From Diphasiastrum complanatum (Eukaryota; Streptophyta; Lycopodiopsida; Lycopodiales; Lycopodiaceae), in the NCBI GenBank assembly GCA_029204225.1, contig CM055092.1:76257500-76282589 (forward strand): a stretch of 25,090 nucleotides of DNA, in the 5' to 3' direction. The position numbers and the translations under genes were made by a program. The stretch's first letter is position 1, and each line of letters opens with the position of its first letter. Positions 21,201 through 25,090 of this stretch are shown in pieces. The notes beneath the pieces were generated by a model. It did no database searches. It was given only the letters and a program-made list of their open reading frames with translations, and was not told the origin of the DNA.

Positions 21201-22293
21201 CCTTATTGTTGGTCTTAAAGCTGTAAACATGCGAGCCATCCATATACTTATGGTGGCAGCTATGTGTACGACAAGTGCCATTAAGCCTAGTTATGGGTAG
21301 CTCGGTCTGCATATAGCTAGTGCTGTAGTTCACCCAGGGAGCTATACCTAGTCTTTCCATAGGTGTCTCAATGCCAGATGTGTTACTGCAAACTTCAAAA
21401 GTACGGGCGACCTCAGTCTGTGCTCAAGGTTACGGTCTCTTTATGCGTATGGGCTGAACTGAGAAAGAGTGTGAAGACCCTGTCACAACGAATTATGAAA
21501 TATATTTTTGTGTCTGATTTCAAGTAGTGTTTTCTAGGTTTTCTTGTTTCTTAACATGCATAATTTATGAATTTTTTGCATCTTTAACAGGTCTCTCCAA
21601 GGAGACACATAGAGCTCTTCAGAAGTACTCTCCTCCCGGTATAGATACCATATCCATTACTGTTTGAAAGGATAGGTTGGTTGAAAGTGTTTTCTATTAT
21701 GGTTTGTCCCTCCAAGCTTTATGTAGGTTTATTTTTTTTCTTTGAAGCACTGACAGCTCTTGGACTATCTATAAGCAGGACTACTACCAGTTATGCGTAC
21801 ACCACTTCAACCAAGGTCCGAGTTCATGGATTCTGATGCTGCAGTTAAGTTCATGTTATCTCGTGGTTATTTCAAGCATGCCTTCAAAGCCACTGCAGAA
21901 TGTTTCGAAAAATCAAAGGAAAGTTGGCCAGAGGCATTGAACGTTCTGCCTGACAAAGATCTTGCTGCAAGTGCTCTTGGTGCTCTTTCTTCTCATATAC
22001 AGCGTTTGAAGGTGTGTATCCATAGAGAGCATGACTACACTTGTAGCCAGCATGGCTATGCAAATGTCTGTTATGTTGAACTAGCTTGCGTATTATTTGA
22101 ATGTTGTACTTCTTTGGACATTTTAAAGCCTAATTTGGTTTGGATTTCTGTTTGTTCTGGCAGTCAGATGGTGAATTACTGCCAAATGCTGAGTTATATC
22201 CTTATGAAGTGTACAGAGGTTCCTTGAGGCTTGATGGTCAGACCACAACCAATCTGGAGCTTCTCAAGAACTCTGCAAATGGCTCCAAATCAG
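1..22293 (+). CDS. MSH7: MSH7 DNA mismatch repair protein, internal part (11 exons, both ends outside the window)
   Basis: This is a MutS-family protein of the plant-specific MSH7 branch. By family knowledge it pairs with MSH2 in the nucleus to form MutS-gamma, which binds certain base-base mismatches. Joining 3-210, 355-764, 10551-10646, 12013-12068, 12177-12246, 13588-13683, 13929-14066, 19034-19067, 21591-21638, 21779-22011 and 22164-22293 gives about 507 residues with no stop and with every splice phase matching (1,0,0,2,0,0,0,1,1,0,1). Visible landmarks are SASQKQYW, then domain I with GKFYELYELDAEIGHKELDW (the Phe-x-Glu mismatch motif lies in it), GVGKCRQ, SESGIDEAVQKL, the connector with YGFAFVDAAVGRFYVGSIR, and PYEVYRGSLRLDGQTTTNLE at the start of the core. 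The PIP box, Walker A/B and C-terminus are outside the window. MSH6 is the nearest alternative, but the RIRD-like spacer (here NIRDGDGR) and the KQYW block fit MSH7 better. No frame damage is seen, so the gene looks functional. Confidence 0.93.
211..354 (+). other. MSH7 intron 1 of this window
   Basis: It is 144 bp, begins GTGTTT and ends TTCAG, and is T-rich. No feature is seen other than the splice signals. Confidence 0.65.
355..764 (+). CDS. MSH7: MSH7 exon 2 (spacer and entry to mismatch-recognition domain)
   Basis: The acceptor is TTCAG at 350-354 and the donor GTAAAG at 765. It begins with a variable stretch, then HTPALRPLVPGIRRIRD, a short basic segment seen in MSH7 proteins just before the core. 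After that come WLHPTNIRDGDGR, DPFFDRRTVEVP and SASQKQYWSIKSQYMD, ending in VLFFKV. The end is certain because the conserved run FFKV-GKFYELY continues exactly in exon 3, about 9.8 kb away. The spacer residues DGDGRKASDPFF differ from the DANRRRPDDPLY-like form I know from angiosperm MSH7. Confidence 0.93.
765..1124 (+). other. MSH7 intron 2, host sequence before the first transposon
   Basis: This is AT-rich sequence after the exon 2 donor GTAAAG at 765. No coding similarity is recognisable on either strand. Confidence 0.6.
1125..1700 (-). pseudogene. Copia integrase-RT linker and truncated reverse transcriptase start
   Basis: On the minus strand the segments are YKLFDPIESKIFTSRDVIF (the linker block before RT), then in another frame a stretch of the type EPTTVEEALSQPDYDLWKEA, then MDKEYSSLIKNQTWTIVELP and CKWIFKVKYKADGS. 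This is the N-terminal part of the RVT_2 domain. The finger and palm with the YVDD site are missing because the copy ends at the homopolymer at 1125-1136. Confidence 0.88.
1762..2262 (-). pseudogene. Copia integrase core with all three catalytic acids replaced
   Basis: This minus-strand frame has the rve integrase features FITFIDEFSRNTVVYF, GGEYISTEFKEYC, TSYSPQSNGLAKRNNRT and FWAEAVSTATYIQNRCPT. In family members the DDE acids sit in H-[ST]-D-x-CGP, RSDNGGE and NGVAERKN. Here they are Tyr (HTYTCGP, just before the frame at about 2280), Asn (RSNSGGE) and Lys (NGLAKRN). The integrase therefore cannot be catalytic even apart from the frame breaks around it. Confidence 0.9.
2344..2840 (-). pseudogene. 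Copia protease remainder and GAG-pre-integrase domain
   Basis: On the minus strand, after DSGATQHM, the frame reads HLGDDSTHTIEGEGTI and LYVPKLSTNLLSVSRI, the protease C-terminal part. It shifts frame near 2610-2640 and continues as LLWHHRLRHLNYAYV and CHSCILGK, the HHCC-type GAG-pre-integrase domain (H-H-C-C all visible). A stop follows immediately at 2344, where intact elements read on into the integrase. Confidence 0.88.
2837..3130 (-). pseudogene. Copia gag zinc knuckle and protease start
   Basis: On the minus strand a Lys/Gln/Ser-rich stretch leads to CRCCKRNNHEIQDC, a complete CX2CX4HX4C zinc knuckle of retrotransposon Gag. About 40 residues later a one-base shift near a run of T (2889-2895) moves the protease site (WFLDSGATQHM, an aspartic protease motif of DSGA type) into another frame. 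The start of gag is missing. Confidence 0.88.
3131..3571. other. Non-coding stretch between the Copia fragment and the hAT transposase
   Basis: No protein similarity is seen. It could be the 3' part of the hAT element or host intron. A short doubled motif, CGATTAGT-CGATTAG, lies at about 3149-3163, next to the Copia end. No convincing hAT terminal inverted repeat was found here. Confidence 0.4.
3780..4180 (-). pseudogene. hAT transposase C-terminal hATC dimerisation domain, with an intron
   Basis: On the minus strand, AVTWWEIFGDLTPVLMRLRL-LLSQ ends at a GTATTT donor (4077). An acceptor TTTCTAG ends at 3986, and the frame then reads DYSAAACERNWST. A TAG stop follows, after which ALVHTKKSNRLSMEQ continues in the same frame. 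The removed piece is 92 bp. Apart from the one stop, this domain is remarkably readable, which suggests recent loss of function. Confidence 0.85.
5105..5503 (-). pseudogene. hAT transposase DUF659 region
   Basis: This minus-strand frame holds PGCSIMADGWTDTR and VVTDNASNCFEMG, which carry the two conserved acidic positions expected of hAT transposases, followed by IVWIPCAAHSIDLMF. An open frame starting at 5566 appears to give it a Met, but its first 21 or so codons are LTR sequence (5504-5566), so that start is an artefact of the insertion. The true N-terminal part is at 9263-9731. The stretch normally found between the BED finger and this block is largely missing. Confidence 0.88.
5504..5941 (-). 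repeat. LTR (3' LTR of the minus-strand element)
   Basis: It is 438 bp, with TGTTAGAA/TTCTAACA as perfect 8-bp inverted ends. Against the other copy it lacks the gag piece and keeps about 33 bp (5832-5864) that the other has lost. On the minus strand a TATATATAG sequence (about 5746-5754) could be its TATA box. Confidence 0.94.
5942..5952 (-). promoter_or_regulatory. Polypurine tract next to the 3' LTR
   Basis: On the minus strand the sequence TTAAGGGGGAG lies immediately before the LTR start TGTTAGAA. It is the expected primer for plus-strand DNA synthesis. Confidence 0.88.
5953..8478 (-). other. Interior of the LTR element, no recognisable genes
   Basis: This is 2.5 kb with only short frames. 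The longest near the primer site (8468-8250, minus, 72 codons starting MKEQGGTQRMEP) resembles nothing I know. ACTCCCCCT occurs at 6254, 6616 and 6783 besides the copy at the LTR edge (5941). The part at 7640-8060 is rich in CAGCGAAC and GATCTGATTC motifs. The layout fits a non-autonomous element (LARD-like). Confidence 0.75.
7910..7961. repeat. 26-bp tandem repeat, two copies
   Basis: Units 7910-7935 and 7936-7961 differ at only three positions (GCAAAGATCTAATTC... and GCAGAGATCTGATTC...). A third partial copy, GCAGAGATCTGAT, lies at about 8013-8025. They sit inside the retrotransposon interior. Confidence 0.85.
8479..8492 (-). promoter_or_regulatory. Primer-binding site for initiator tRNA-Met
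   Basis: On the minus strand it reads TGGTATCAGAGC directly after the 5' LTR. This is complementary to the 3' end of plant initiator tRNA-Met, where minus-strand DNA synthesis starts. It fixes the orientation of the element. Confidence 0.93.
8493..9262 (-). repeat. LTR (5' LTR of the minus-strand element), enlarged by a gag insert
   Basis: Bases 8493-8836 match 5504-5831 and bases 9191-9262 match 5865-5941. Between them lie 354 bp of foreign sequence (8837-9190). A duplicated 12-mer around 8633-8654 (TTGCAAATGAG repeated) is also absent from the other copy. The LTR ends ACTAACA. Confidence 0.93.
8837..9206 (+). pseudogene. Copia gag zinc-knuckle fragment inside the 5' LTR
   Basis: On the + strand, antisense to the host element, an open frame of about 123 codons runs from 8838 to a stop at 9204-9206. 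It is Gly/Lys-rich (FFTKGKGKGKLKGKG), then has CHYCKRYGHFIKDC, an intact CX2CX4HX4C zinc knuckle, followed by KKKLAKEESKG and a Ser/Thr-rich tail. This is a typical Copia Gag C-terminal region. It differs in sequence from the zinc knuckle at 2990-3050, so it did not come from that copy. The foreign part ends at 9190 and the last codons are LTR sequence. Confidence 0.9.
9263..9731 (-). pseudogene. hAT transposase N-terminal part (BED-like finger)
   Basis: On the minus strand an ATG at 9731-9729 begins MPRTSYWDEVQLLQDEDG, the start I associate with a plant hAT transposase group. After a frame change near 9650 it continues FGFLITPTLTKVRAHFVGAS and GICGCPMVPEVERHRM, which fits the R-x-R-x-H-L...C pattern of a BED-type zinc finger. 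A Ser/Thr/Pro-rich stretch leads to 9263, where the LTR element interrupts it. The gene resumes at 5503. The second Cys expected after KCPF is lost with the frame change. Confidence 0.82.
9732..10170. other. Probable 5' part of the hAT element and adjoining intron
   Basis: No coding sequence is seen. TTCCGACC (9831-9838) and GGTCGGAA (9869-9876) form a perfect 8-bp inverted repeat around a 30-base loop, with TTTCGGAAC inside the loop. It could be a subterminal structure of the hAT element. No clear terminal repeat or 8-bp duplication was found, so the outer limit of the element is unknown. Confidence 0.4.
10171..10550 (+). other. MSH7 intron 2, 3' end
   Basis: This is AT-rich host-like sequence ending in a T-rich tract and TTATGCAG, the exon 3 acceptor. 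Nothing else is seen. Confidence 0.6.
10551..10646 (+). CDS. MSH7: MSH7 exon 3 (GKFYELYE mismatch-binding motif)
   Basis: The acceptor is TTATGCAG at 10543-10550 and the donor GTAAAC at 10647, both phase 0. Its 32 residues carry the Phe-x-Glu motif of the mismatch-recognition domain in GKFYELYELDAEIG, then HKELDWK and SGVGKCRQ. In MutS proteins the Phe stacks on the mismatched base and the Glu contacts it. Both residues are present, so lesion binding should be intact. Confidence 0.96.
10647..12012 (+). other. MSH7 intron 3 (1366 bp)
   Basis: It starts GTAAAC and ends CAACAG. I see no transposon protein, tandem repeat or RNA gene in it. Confidence 0.8.
12013..12068 (+). CDS. MSH7: MSH7 exon 4 (domain I)
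   Basis: The acceptor is CAACAG at 12007-12012 and the donor GTAAGC at 12069 (phase 2). It encodes VGVSESGIDEAVQKLVAR, the domain I segment that follows the mismatch motif and is strongly conserved in MSH6 and MSH7. The split Gly codon (GG-A) is completed in exon 5. Confidence 0.95.
12177..12246 (+). CDS. MSH7: MSH7 exon 5 (domain I)
   Basis: The acceptor is TTCTAG at 12171-12176 and the donor GTAACA at 12247. It begins by completing the Gly codon and reads YKVGRMEQIETAAQAKA, matching the YKVGR-EQ-ET--QAKAR block of the family. It then reads LRGPKA before the splice, where other MSH7 proteins have RG plus a short variable stretch. Confidence 0.94.
12247..13587 (+). other. MSH7 intron 5 (1341 bp)
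   Basis: It starts GTAACA and ends TTGGCAG. No coding similarity is recognised. The right half (12700-13450) has a less AT-rich, transposon-like texture and repeats ATATTTGAGT (about 12806 and 12879), but no domain supports calling an element. Confidence 0.7.
13588..13683 (+). CDS. MSH7: MSH7 exon 6 (end of domain I)
   Basis: The acceptor is TTGGCAG at 13581-13587 and the donor GTGCTT at 13684, both phase 0. It encodes RELMQVLTPSTLIDGN and then AIHLLALKE, equivalent to RKLVQVLTPST...HLLA-KE in MSH7. This leads from domain I into the connector. Confidence 0.94.
13929..14066 (+). CDS. MSH7: MSH7 exon 7 (connector domain II)
   Basis: The acceptor is ACAAACAG at 13921-13928 and the donor GTAGTT at 14067, both phase 0. 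After a variable start (ELSQGLDGKESC) it gives TYGFAFVDAAVGRFYVGSI and SALGALLTQ, the RNase H-like connector core of MutS proteins. The long intron 7 follows. Confidence 0.94.
14067..15420 (+). other. MSH7 intron 7, left part
   Basis: After the exon 7 donor there is AT-rich intron. From about 14930 the composition changes (GTGGTACGTAGTGCCATGCC and similar), perhaps part of the Gypsy remains that follow, but no motif can be read. A (TTTC)n microsatellite lies at about 14609-14634. Confidence 0.5.
14609..14634. repeat. (TTTC)n microsatellite
   Basis: About six TTTC units ending in CTCTC are seen. It lies in intron 7. Confidence 0.85.
15560..15998 (-). pseudogene. Ty3/Gypsy reverse transcriptase fragment, catalytic site lost
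   Basis: On the minus strand it reads DLKSGHHHVRV, KTTFQARFGQYEFLV, then after a one-base shift MPFGLINA, then KPYMGRLVVNFKNDIL. These match the Gypsy RT blocks DLKSGYHQIR, KTAF-T--GHYE-LVMPFGL-NAP and VVVYLDDIL. The catalytic Y-L-D-D has become F-K-N-D, losing the first Asp. Nothing of RNase H or integrase follows to the left, so it is a short dead piece. Confidence 0.85.
16034..17216 (+). repeat. Putative LTR of a plus-strand retrotransposon (left limit uncertain)
   Basis: The right end is clear: TTTCGACA followed at once by a primer-binding site (17217). TATAAATA at 16987-16994 fits an LTR promoter. Two left limits are possible: TGTTATAT at 16034, preceded by the purine run GGATAGGGGG, or TGTCGA at 16072, a perfect inverted match of the TCGACA end. 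The length would be about 1.15-1.18 kb. No second LTR is in the window. Minus-strand frames at 16364-16957 show no known domain. Confidence 0.6.
17217..17228 (+). promoter_or_regulatory. Primer-binding site of the intron 7 retrotransposon
   Basis: TGGTATTAGAGC directly follows the CA end of the putative LTR. It is one base away from the canonical TGGTATCAGAGC for initiator tRNA-Met, and shows that this element reads on the + strand. Confidence 0.82.
17229..17880 (+). mobile_element. Leader region of the truncated intron 7 retrotransposon
   Basis: This sequence after the primer site has repeated short motifs (AGCAGATTGGGCGCA at about 17355 and GGCAGATTGGGCGCA at about 17449, GGCGCATTTT, AGGGTGCATTTTGAATC at about 17759). 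The last recurs as AGGGTGCATTTTGGATC at about 18015. No gag or pol is recognised and the right limit is unclear. It appears to be an element that lost its coding part. Confidence 0.5.
17881..19033 (+). other. MSH7 intron 7, right part
   Basis: This is AT-rich intron ending GATTGCAG. It contains one copy (about 18545-18680) of a block that recurs in intron 8. No gene is seen. Confidence 0.6.
18545..18685. repeat. Dispersed repeat, copy 1 (related to 20705-20850)
   Basis: Shared blocks in the same order are: AGAGCT followed by TAATCTGA/TAACCTGA, CATATGCCCACAAA, an A-rich run with AAACGT, CTCCCCCAACCAGAAA, GTTTCT palindromes and GCAACTATGG. This copy contains GCGTTTCTGAACGCGTTTCTAGAAAC. It could be a small non-autonomous transposon, but its ends are not defined. 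Confidence 0.65.
19034..19067 (+). CDS. MSH7: MSH7 exon 8 (34-bp exon, connector)
   Basis: The acceptor is GATTGCAG at 19026-19033 and the donor GTATAA at 19068 (phase 1). It encodes LAPQELLYELG, equivalent to VSPKEVLYDSKG in the family. It is only 34 bp long and sits between introns of about 5.0 and 2.5 kb. The match continues into exon 9 without a frame break. Confidence 0.9.
19068..20704 (+). other. MSH7 intron 8, left part
   Basis: AT-rich intron after GTATAA. No coding similarity is seen. Some GTTTC/GAAAC-rich stretches (20120-20600) resemble the neighbouring dispersed repeat. Confidence 0.6.
20705..20850. repeat. Dispersed repeat, copy 2, with a 16-G run
   Basis: Same block order as the copy at 18545-18685: AGAGCTGTAATCTGA, CATATTGCCCACAAA, A-run, ACGTTTCTCAGAAACG (a near-perfect palindrome), CTCTCCCAAACCAGAAAC, GCAACTATGGG. 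Between the last two blocks it has G16 at 20820-20835, which the first copy lacks. Confidence 0.65.
20851..21590 (+). other. MSH7 intron 8, right part
   Basis: A minus-strand frame at 21360-21151 is open for 69 codons, but I recognise no family in it. Otherwise this is intron ending TTTAACAG. Confidence 0.55.
21591..21638 (+). CDS. MSH7: MSH7 exon 9 (48-bp exon, connector)
   Basis: The acceptor is TTTAACAG at 21583-21590 and the donor GTATAG at 21639 (phase 1 on both sides). It encodes GLSKETHRALQKYSPP, equivalent to GLS-EAQKALRKY in MSH7. Its length is a multiple of three and both ends are phase 1, so skipping this exon would keep the frame. Confidence 0.93.
21779..22011 (+). CDS. MSH7: MSH7 exon 10 (connector to core)
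   Basis: The acceptor is ATAAGCAG at 21771-21778 and the donor GTGTGT at 22012 (phase 0). It reads LLPVMRTPLQ, then MDSDAAVKFMLSRGYFK, SWPEAL and DLAASALGALSSHIQRLK, which corresponds to the segment between the connector and the lever in MSH7 (GYFK and ALSALG--I-HL-RLK). An earlier AG at 21754-21755 would put a stop in frame after about 20 codons, so 21779 is preferred. Confidence 0.93.
22164..22293 (+). CDS. MSH7: MSH7 exon 11 (start of core domain III)
   Basis: The acceptor is TCTGGCAG at 22156-22163 and the donor GTTGTT at 22294 (phase 1). It encodes SDGELLPNAELYPYEVYRG, then LRLDGQTTTNLELL, the conserved entry into the MutS core (typical form: Y-G-LR-DGQT--NLE). The next exon should begin with GTLYKYLD-like sequence. 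None is present up to 25090, so intron 11 continues past the window. Confidence 0.94.
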
Positions 22294-22673
22294 GTTGTTT
22301 AAACTTAGCTATGCTATTTCTGAACTAGATTTCCAGAACACTTTCCAAAGGCACATATTCCTAAGTTTTGTTTACAAGCAAAAATGGGTTTGTTTCCTTT
22401 CAGAGAGCCTTGACTGTTCTATTTCTTATTACATTTCTCATATTACTTACTGGTTTCTAAGTCTGTGGTTTCATTATGCACTCTCCTTTATACGAGCCCT
22501 GGTCCATAGTGCATTCCATGGATGTTGATCAGTCAACCTGCATGTTTTAGGTGATTAATCCCACTTCATTTGTAGGGGCCAACACCTGCAGAATCATACT
22601 AAGCTCATTATATTAGTGCAACTACTGCGCTCTTGAATTTTTCATAAACAAGATATCATGTCATACAGTCATT
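22294..22673 (+). other. MSH7 intron 11, left part
   Basis: AT-rich intron after the GTTGTT donor. No gene is seen. The next MSH7 exon is not present anywhere up to 25090. Confidence 0.7.
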
Positions 22674-24466
22674 GTTCCTAGGAACGGTACGGAACTGTAC
22701 CTAGGAGCGTGTTCCTGGGTACGGTTTTGTACCATTCCTAGAGTGCCTAAGGAACAGTCTTCAACTGTTCTTCAGGTTTAGGATTTTCAGGTTTGTTTCC
22801 TCAAAACGTTCCTCAGATCCTGTATTCTCAGATCGCGACACATGTTCTTATCCTGAAAATGAGATCCCCAACGCATACAAATATCCTAAAAATGTGCATG
22901 TTGAAGGCTGAATCAGAATGTGAAAACACGATCCTGAAAGAAAACTTGATCAAGTATACTAAATGATCTATATGTAGTCTGAAAATTATGCCAAACTAAT
23001 ATCAGGCTACTCTTTCATCTAAGCAGACTACTCTCCAAACCATCAATGAACAAACAATGAGGTCTTATATTGTATTTATTTTGTTTGAGGACCCCAAATA
23101 TAACCAAGCAGGTGAGAATGTCAATGATGAATCTACCTAATCAAATGATGGTCCTAAGGGCCCAGCCATGAAGTCTAAATTTTTAGTAACAACAGATAGG
23201 ATGGGGAACCAAGGCCTGAGGAGATACCAAAAATATGCTTGTAACTGTCCCTCAATATGACTGTGTACTTGGTGTCTACATGATGAAATGCCGAAGCTGC
23301 AACATTGAACATATCAAAATACTGTCCTCTACATACGTAATGCGCTTCGTTCCGAACATATGGAATGGAACGTTTCGAACCAGAAGGTTCGGAATGGGCA
23401 TCTATGAGCCAAACATGTTAGATTGTTGCAAATAGATCTAAGTTTCTAGCATTGATGCCCATTCCTAACATTTTTGGATAGGAACGGGTACGGTACCATT
23501 CCTAAGGAACAACCGTTCCGTTTTGTTCCTTAAGAATAGATTTTTTATTGTAATGTTCTTAATGTACGGCCCCCATTCCTAAGGTACGGAACTGTTCTTG
23601 TTTCAGAATCGAACGGTTGCTATCAGGGAAAAAATACAAAACTTGTTTTATACCTATTTACTATTACTTATGAAGGTAGAAGAGCCCGTTCCTAAGTTTC
23701 TAGTCTTGTTTCCGTTCCTAATAGTTCCCAAGTTCATGCGTAAAAAAAGTATTTAGAGTTTTATTGAACCTAAGTTCCTAGGACTTCCAGCTCTTGTTCC
23801 TGTTCCTAAGTTCTTGTTCCTATTCTTATTCCTATTCTTGTTCATGTTCCTGTTCCTAAGTTCATGTTCATGTTTCTAAGTTCTTGTTCCTGTGTCTAAG
23901 TTCCTATTCCTCTTCCTAAGTTCATGTTCCACTGCCTAAATTTCTATTCCTGTTCCTAAGTTCATGTTTGCTGCCTAAGTTCCTATTTCTCTTCTTAAGC
24001 TCCTGTCCCTTTTCCTAAGTTCCTGTTCTTGTTTCCGTTCCTAAATTTAAGTTCTTGTCCCTAAGTTCATGTTCTCGTTCCTAATTTTTGTTCCTATTTT
24101 TAGTCATGCTCCTAAGTTCTGTTCCTAAGAGCAAGTTTAACTTAGGTTTCAACTTAGGAACACGAATAGGATCATGTTCCTATTCCTAAGTTTCGTTCCT
24201 ATTTTTGTTCCTGTTCTTGATTATAAGAGCAATCTTTAACTTAGGTTTCAGCTTGGGGACATGAATAGGAACAAGAACATAACCGTTTTTTTTACGTGCA
24301 AAAGCCTTTTTTAGAGCCCCAAAAAATGATCCAATCATTTTTTTTAAATAGATTTACCTACTTCAAAGTTATTTTAGAATTTTTTTTTTTAGGTACGGTT
24401 CCTAAGGTACCTTAGGAACCGTACGGAACGGTTCCTAGGAACGCGTTCCGTATTGTTCCTAAGAAC
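22674..24466. mobile_element. Fold-back-like DNA element with GTTCCTAGGAAC ends
   Basis: The left end reads GTTCCTAGGAACGGTACGG and the reverse complement of the right end reads GTTCTTAGGAACAATACGG, and both go on with GGAAC/GTTCC palindromic motifs for some tens of bases. The interior repeats the motif in both orientations (22690-22800, 23340-23400, 23460-23640, 24390-24450). No transposase is encoded. This suits a non-autonomous inverted-repeat transposon, perhaps of hAT type, but no target duplication could be identified and the outer limits may be a few bases off. Confidence 0.6.
23685..24260. repeat. Degenerate GTTCCTAAGTTCCT tandem array
   Basis: Dozens of imperfect copies of TTCCTAAG and GTTCCT follow each other, with variants such as TTCATGTTCC and TTCTTGTTCC. 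The unit spacing is irregular at roughly 6-14 bases. The array makes up the right half of the fold-back element. Confidence 0.85.
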
Positions 24467-24600
24467 CATGGTTACTAGGATGAAACATTCCGTACTATTT
24501 ATTCAGATATTAGGGCCCAAATCCTGCATGTGTCATGACAGCCCGTGTGCAGGGCACCCTGGCTCACAAAGAATGCTTGACCTTATAAAAAGGAACTTTA
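24467..24600. other. Spacer between fold-back element and Gypsy fragment
   Basis: Short unassigned sequence containing GGGCCCAAATCC and GACCTTATAAAAAGG. It may belong to the Gypsy element. Confidence 0.35.
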
Positions 24601-25090
24601 TTGTCCAAATCTAAAAAGTCAAGTGGGAGGCGTATGTTCACAAGTTTGGACAATGCCAAGTTAGTCCATTCACTCTGACGTTTGGTTTTCAGACTAGAGA
24701 TCCAATCTCAGTTGGCCTCAAAAGCCATAAGGTTAAAGCAGGAGTCGATTTCCTGCCTGATATGCAAGAAATGCTACTTGTTGCTCGCGATAACGGTAAA
24801 AACGGCTCAGGATAGAGCCCATTTTTACGCTAATCAAAAGCGACAATCTAGGGTCTATGAGGAAGGGGATTGGGTATATTAGCAGTCCCAAAGACTCTAA
24901 TGTACTAAAGACTGGGAACAATGGCCTAAGTTATCACCTCGTTAGCTGGGCCTTTCTGTATTGTAAAGAAACTCAATTAGAATGCCTATCAAACTAGACC
25001 TTCCTCAAGGTGTCAAGGTTCATCTAGTTTTTCACATTAGTCGTTCAATAGGGAACGACGTGGTGAAAGATGACTTGATTCTTCAGGATG
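24601..25090 (+). pseudogene. Ty3/Gypsy integrase C-terminal fragment (continues beyond the window)
   Basis: On the + strand, broken by shifts and stops: WEAYVHKF with SPFTLTFGFQTRDPI (end of the integrase core), then QDRAHFYANQKRQSRVYEEG with DWVY (the linker before the C-terminal domain), then KLDLPQGVKVHLVFHISRS (the GSVAYKLDLP-x-VHPVFHVS block of Gypsy polyproteins). A stop follows DWVY at 24880-24882. RT and RNase H are not present to the left, so only the 3' part of pol remains. It is not the continuation of the minus-strand RT in intron 7. Confidence 0.85.

Noticed and set aside
21060-21360. Overlapping minus-strand ORFs in intron 8
   Set aside because: No family was recognised and the frames are short. 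They may be old transposon debris, but nothing supports a gene.
23685-24260. CRISPR-like or satellite array
   Set aside because: Units are short, irregular and without unique spacers, and the array lies inside an element with inverted ends in a plant intron.
1-25090. A defence island, gene cluster or other new system
   Set aside because: All readable coding sequence is MSH7 or known transposon classes. No unassigned conserved multi-gene arrangement is visible.

Overview
The window is nuclear DNA from a land plant. It holds the middle of one split gene, MSH7 (MutS homologue 7, also called MSH6-2), read on the + strand. MSH7 is a plant-specific mismatch-repair gene, which fixes the kingdom. 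The sequence is AT-rich and its introns are large and full of retroelement debris, as in medium to large plant genomes. The spacer before the MutS core looks rather diverged from the angiosperm MSH7 proteins I know, so a non-flowering land plant is possible, but I cannot name the species.

Eleven exons can be placed between the left edge and 22293. All their splice phases agree, and together they give about 507 residues: the end of the N-terminal spacer, the mismatch-recognition domain I with the GKFYELYE motif, the connector domain II and the start of the lever/core. The PIP box, the ATPase domain and both gene ends lie outside the window. Apart from exon 2 and exon 10 the exons are short (34-138 bp) and separated by introns of 108 bp to 9.8 kb.

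Layout: exons 1-2 (1-764). Intron 2 (765-10550) is built of mobile elements: a Copia internal fragment (minus, about 1125-3130), then a hAT transposon (minus, at least 3572-9731) that is split by a complete LTR retrotransposon (5504-9262, minus) with matching LTRs, a primer-binding site, a polypurine tract and a near-perfect 5-bp target duplication. One of its LTRs carries an extra antisense piece of a Copia gag gene. Exons 3-7 (10551-14066) follow. Intron 7 (14067-19033) holds a decayed Gypsy reverse transcriptase (minus) and an LTR end with primer-binding site (plus). Then come exons 8-9, with intron 8 holding low-complexity repeats and a 16-G run, and exons 10-11 (21779-22293). Intron 11 starts with an approximately 1.8-kb inverted-end element made largely of GTTCCTAAG-type repeats (22674-24466), followed by the integrase tail of a Gypsy element that runs off the right edge.

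MSH7 is the only host gene seen. The transposon genes are broken by stops, frameshifts, truncation or loss of catalytic residues. I found no tRNA, rRNA, CRISPR or bacterial-type operon, and nothing that supports a new biological system. The most unusual structures are the three-layer nesting inside one MSH7 intron, the gag piece captured in one LTR, and the GTTCCTAAG-rich fold-back element.
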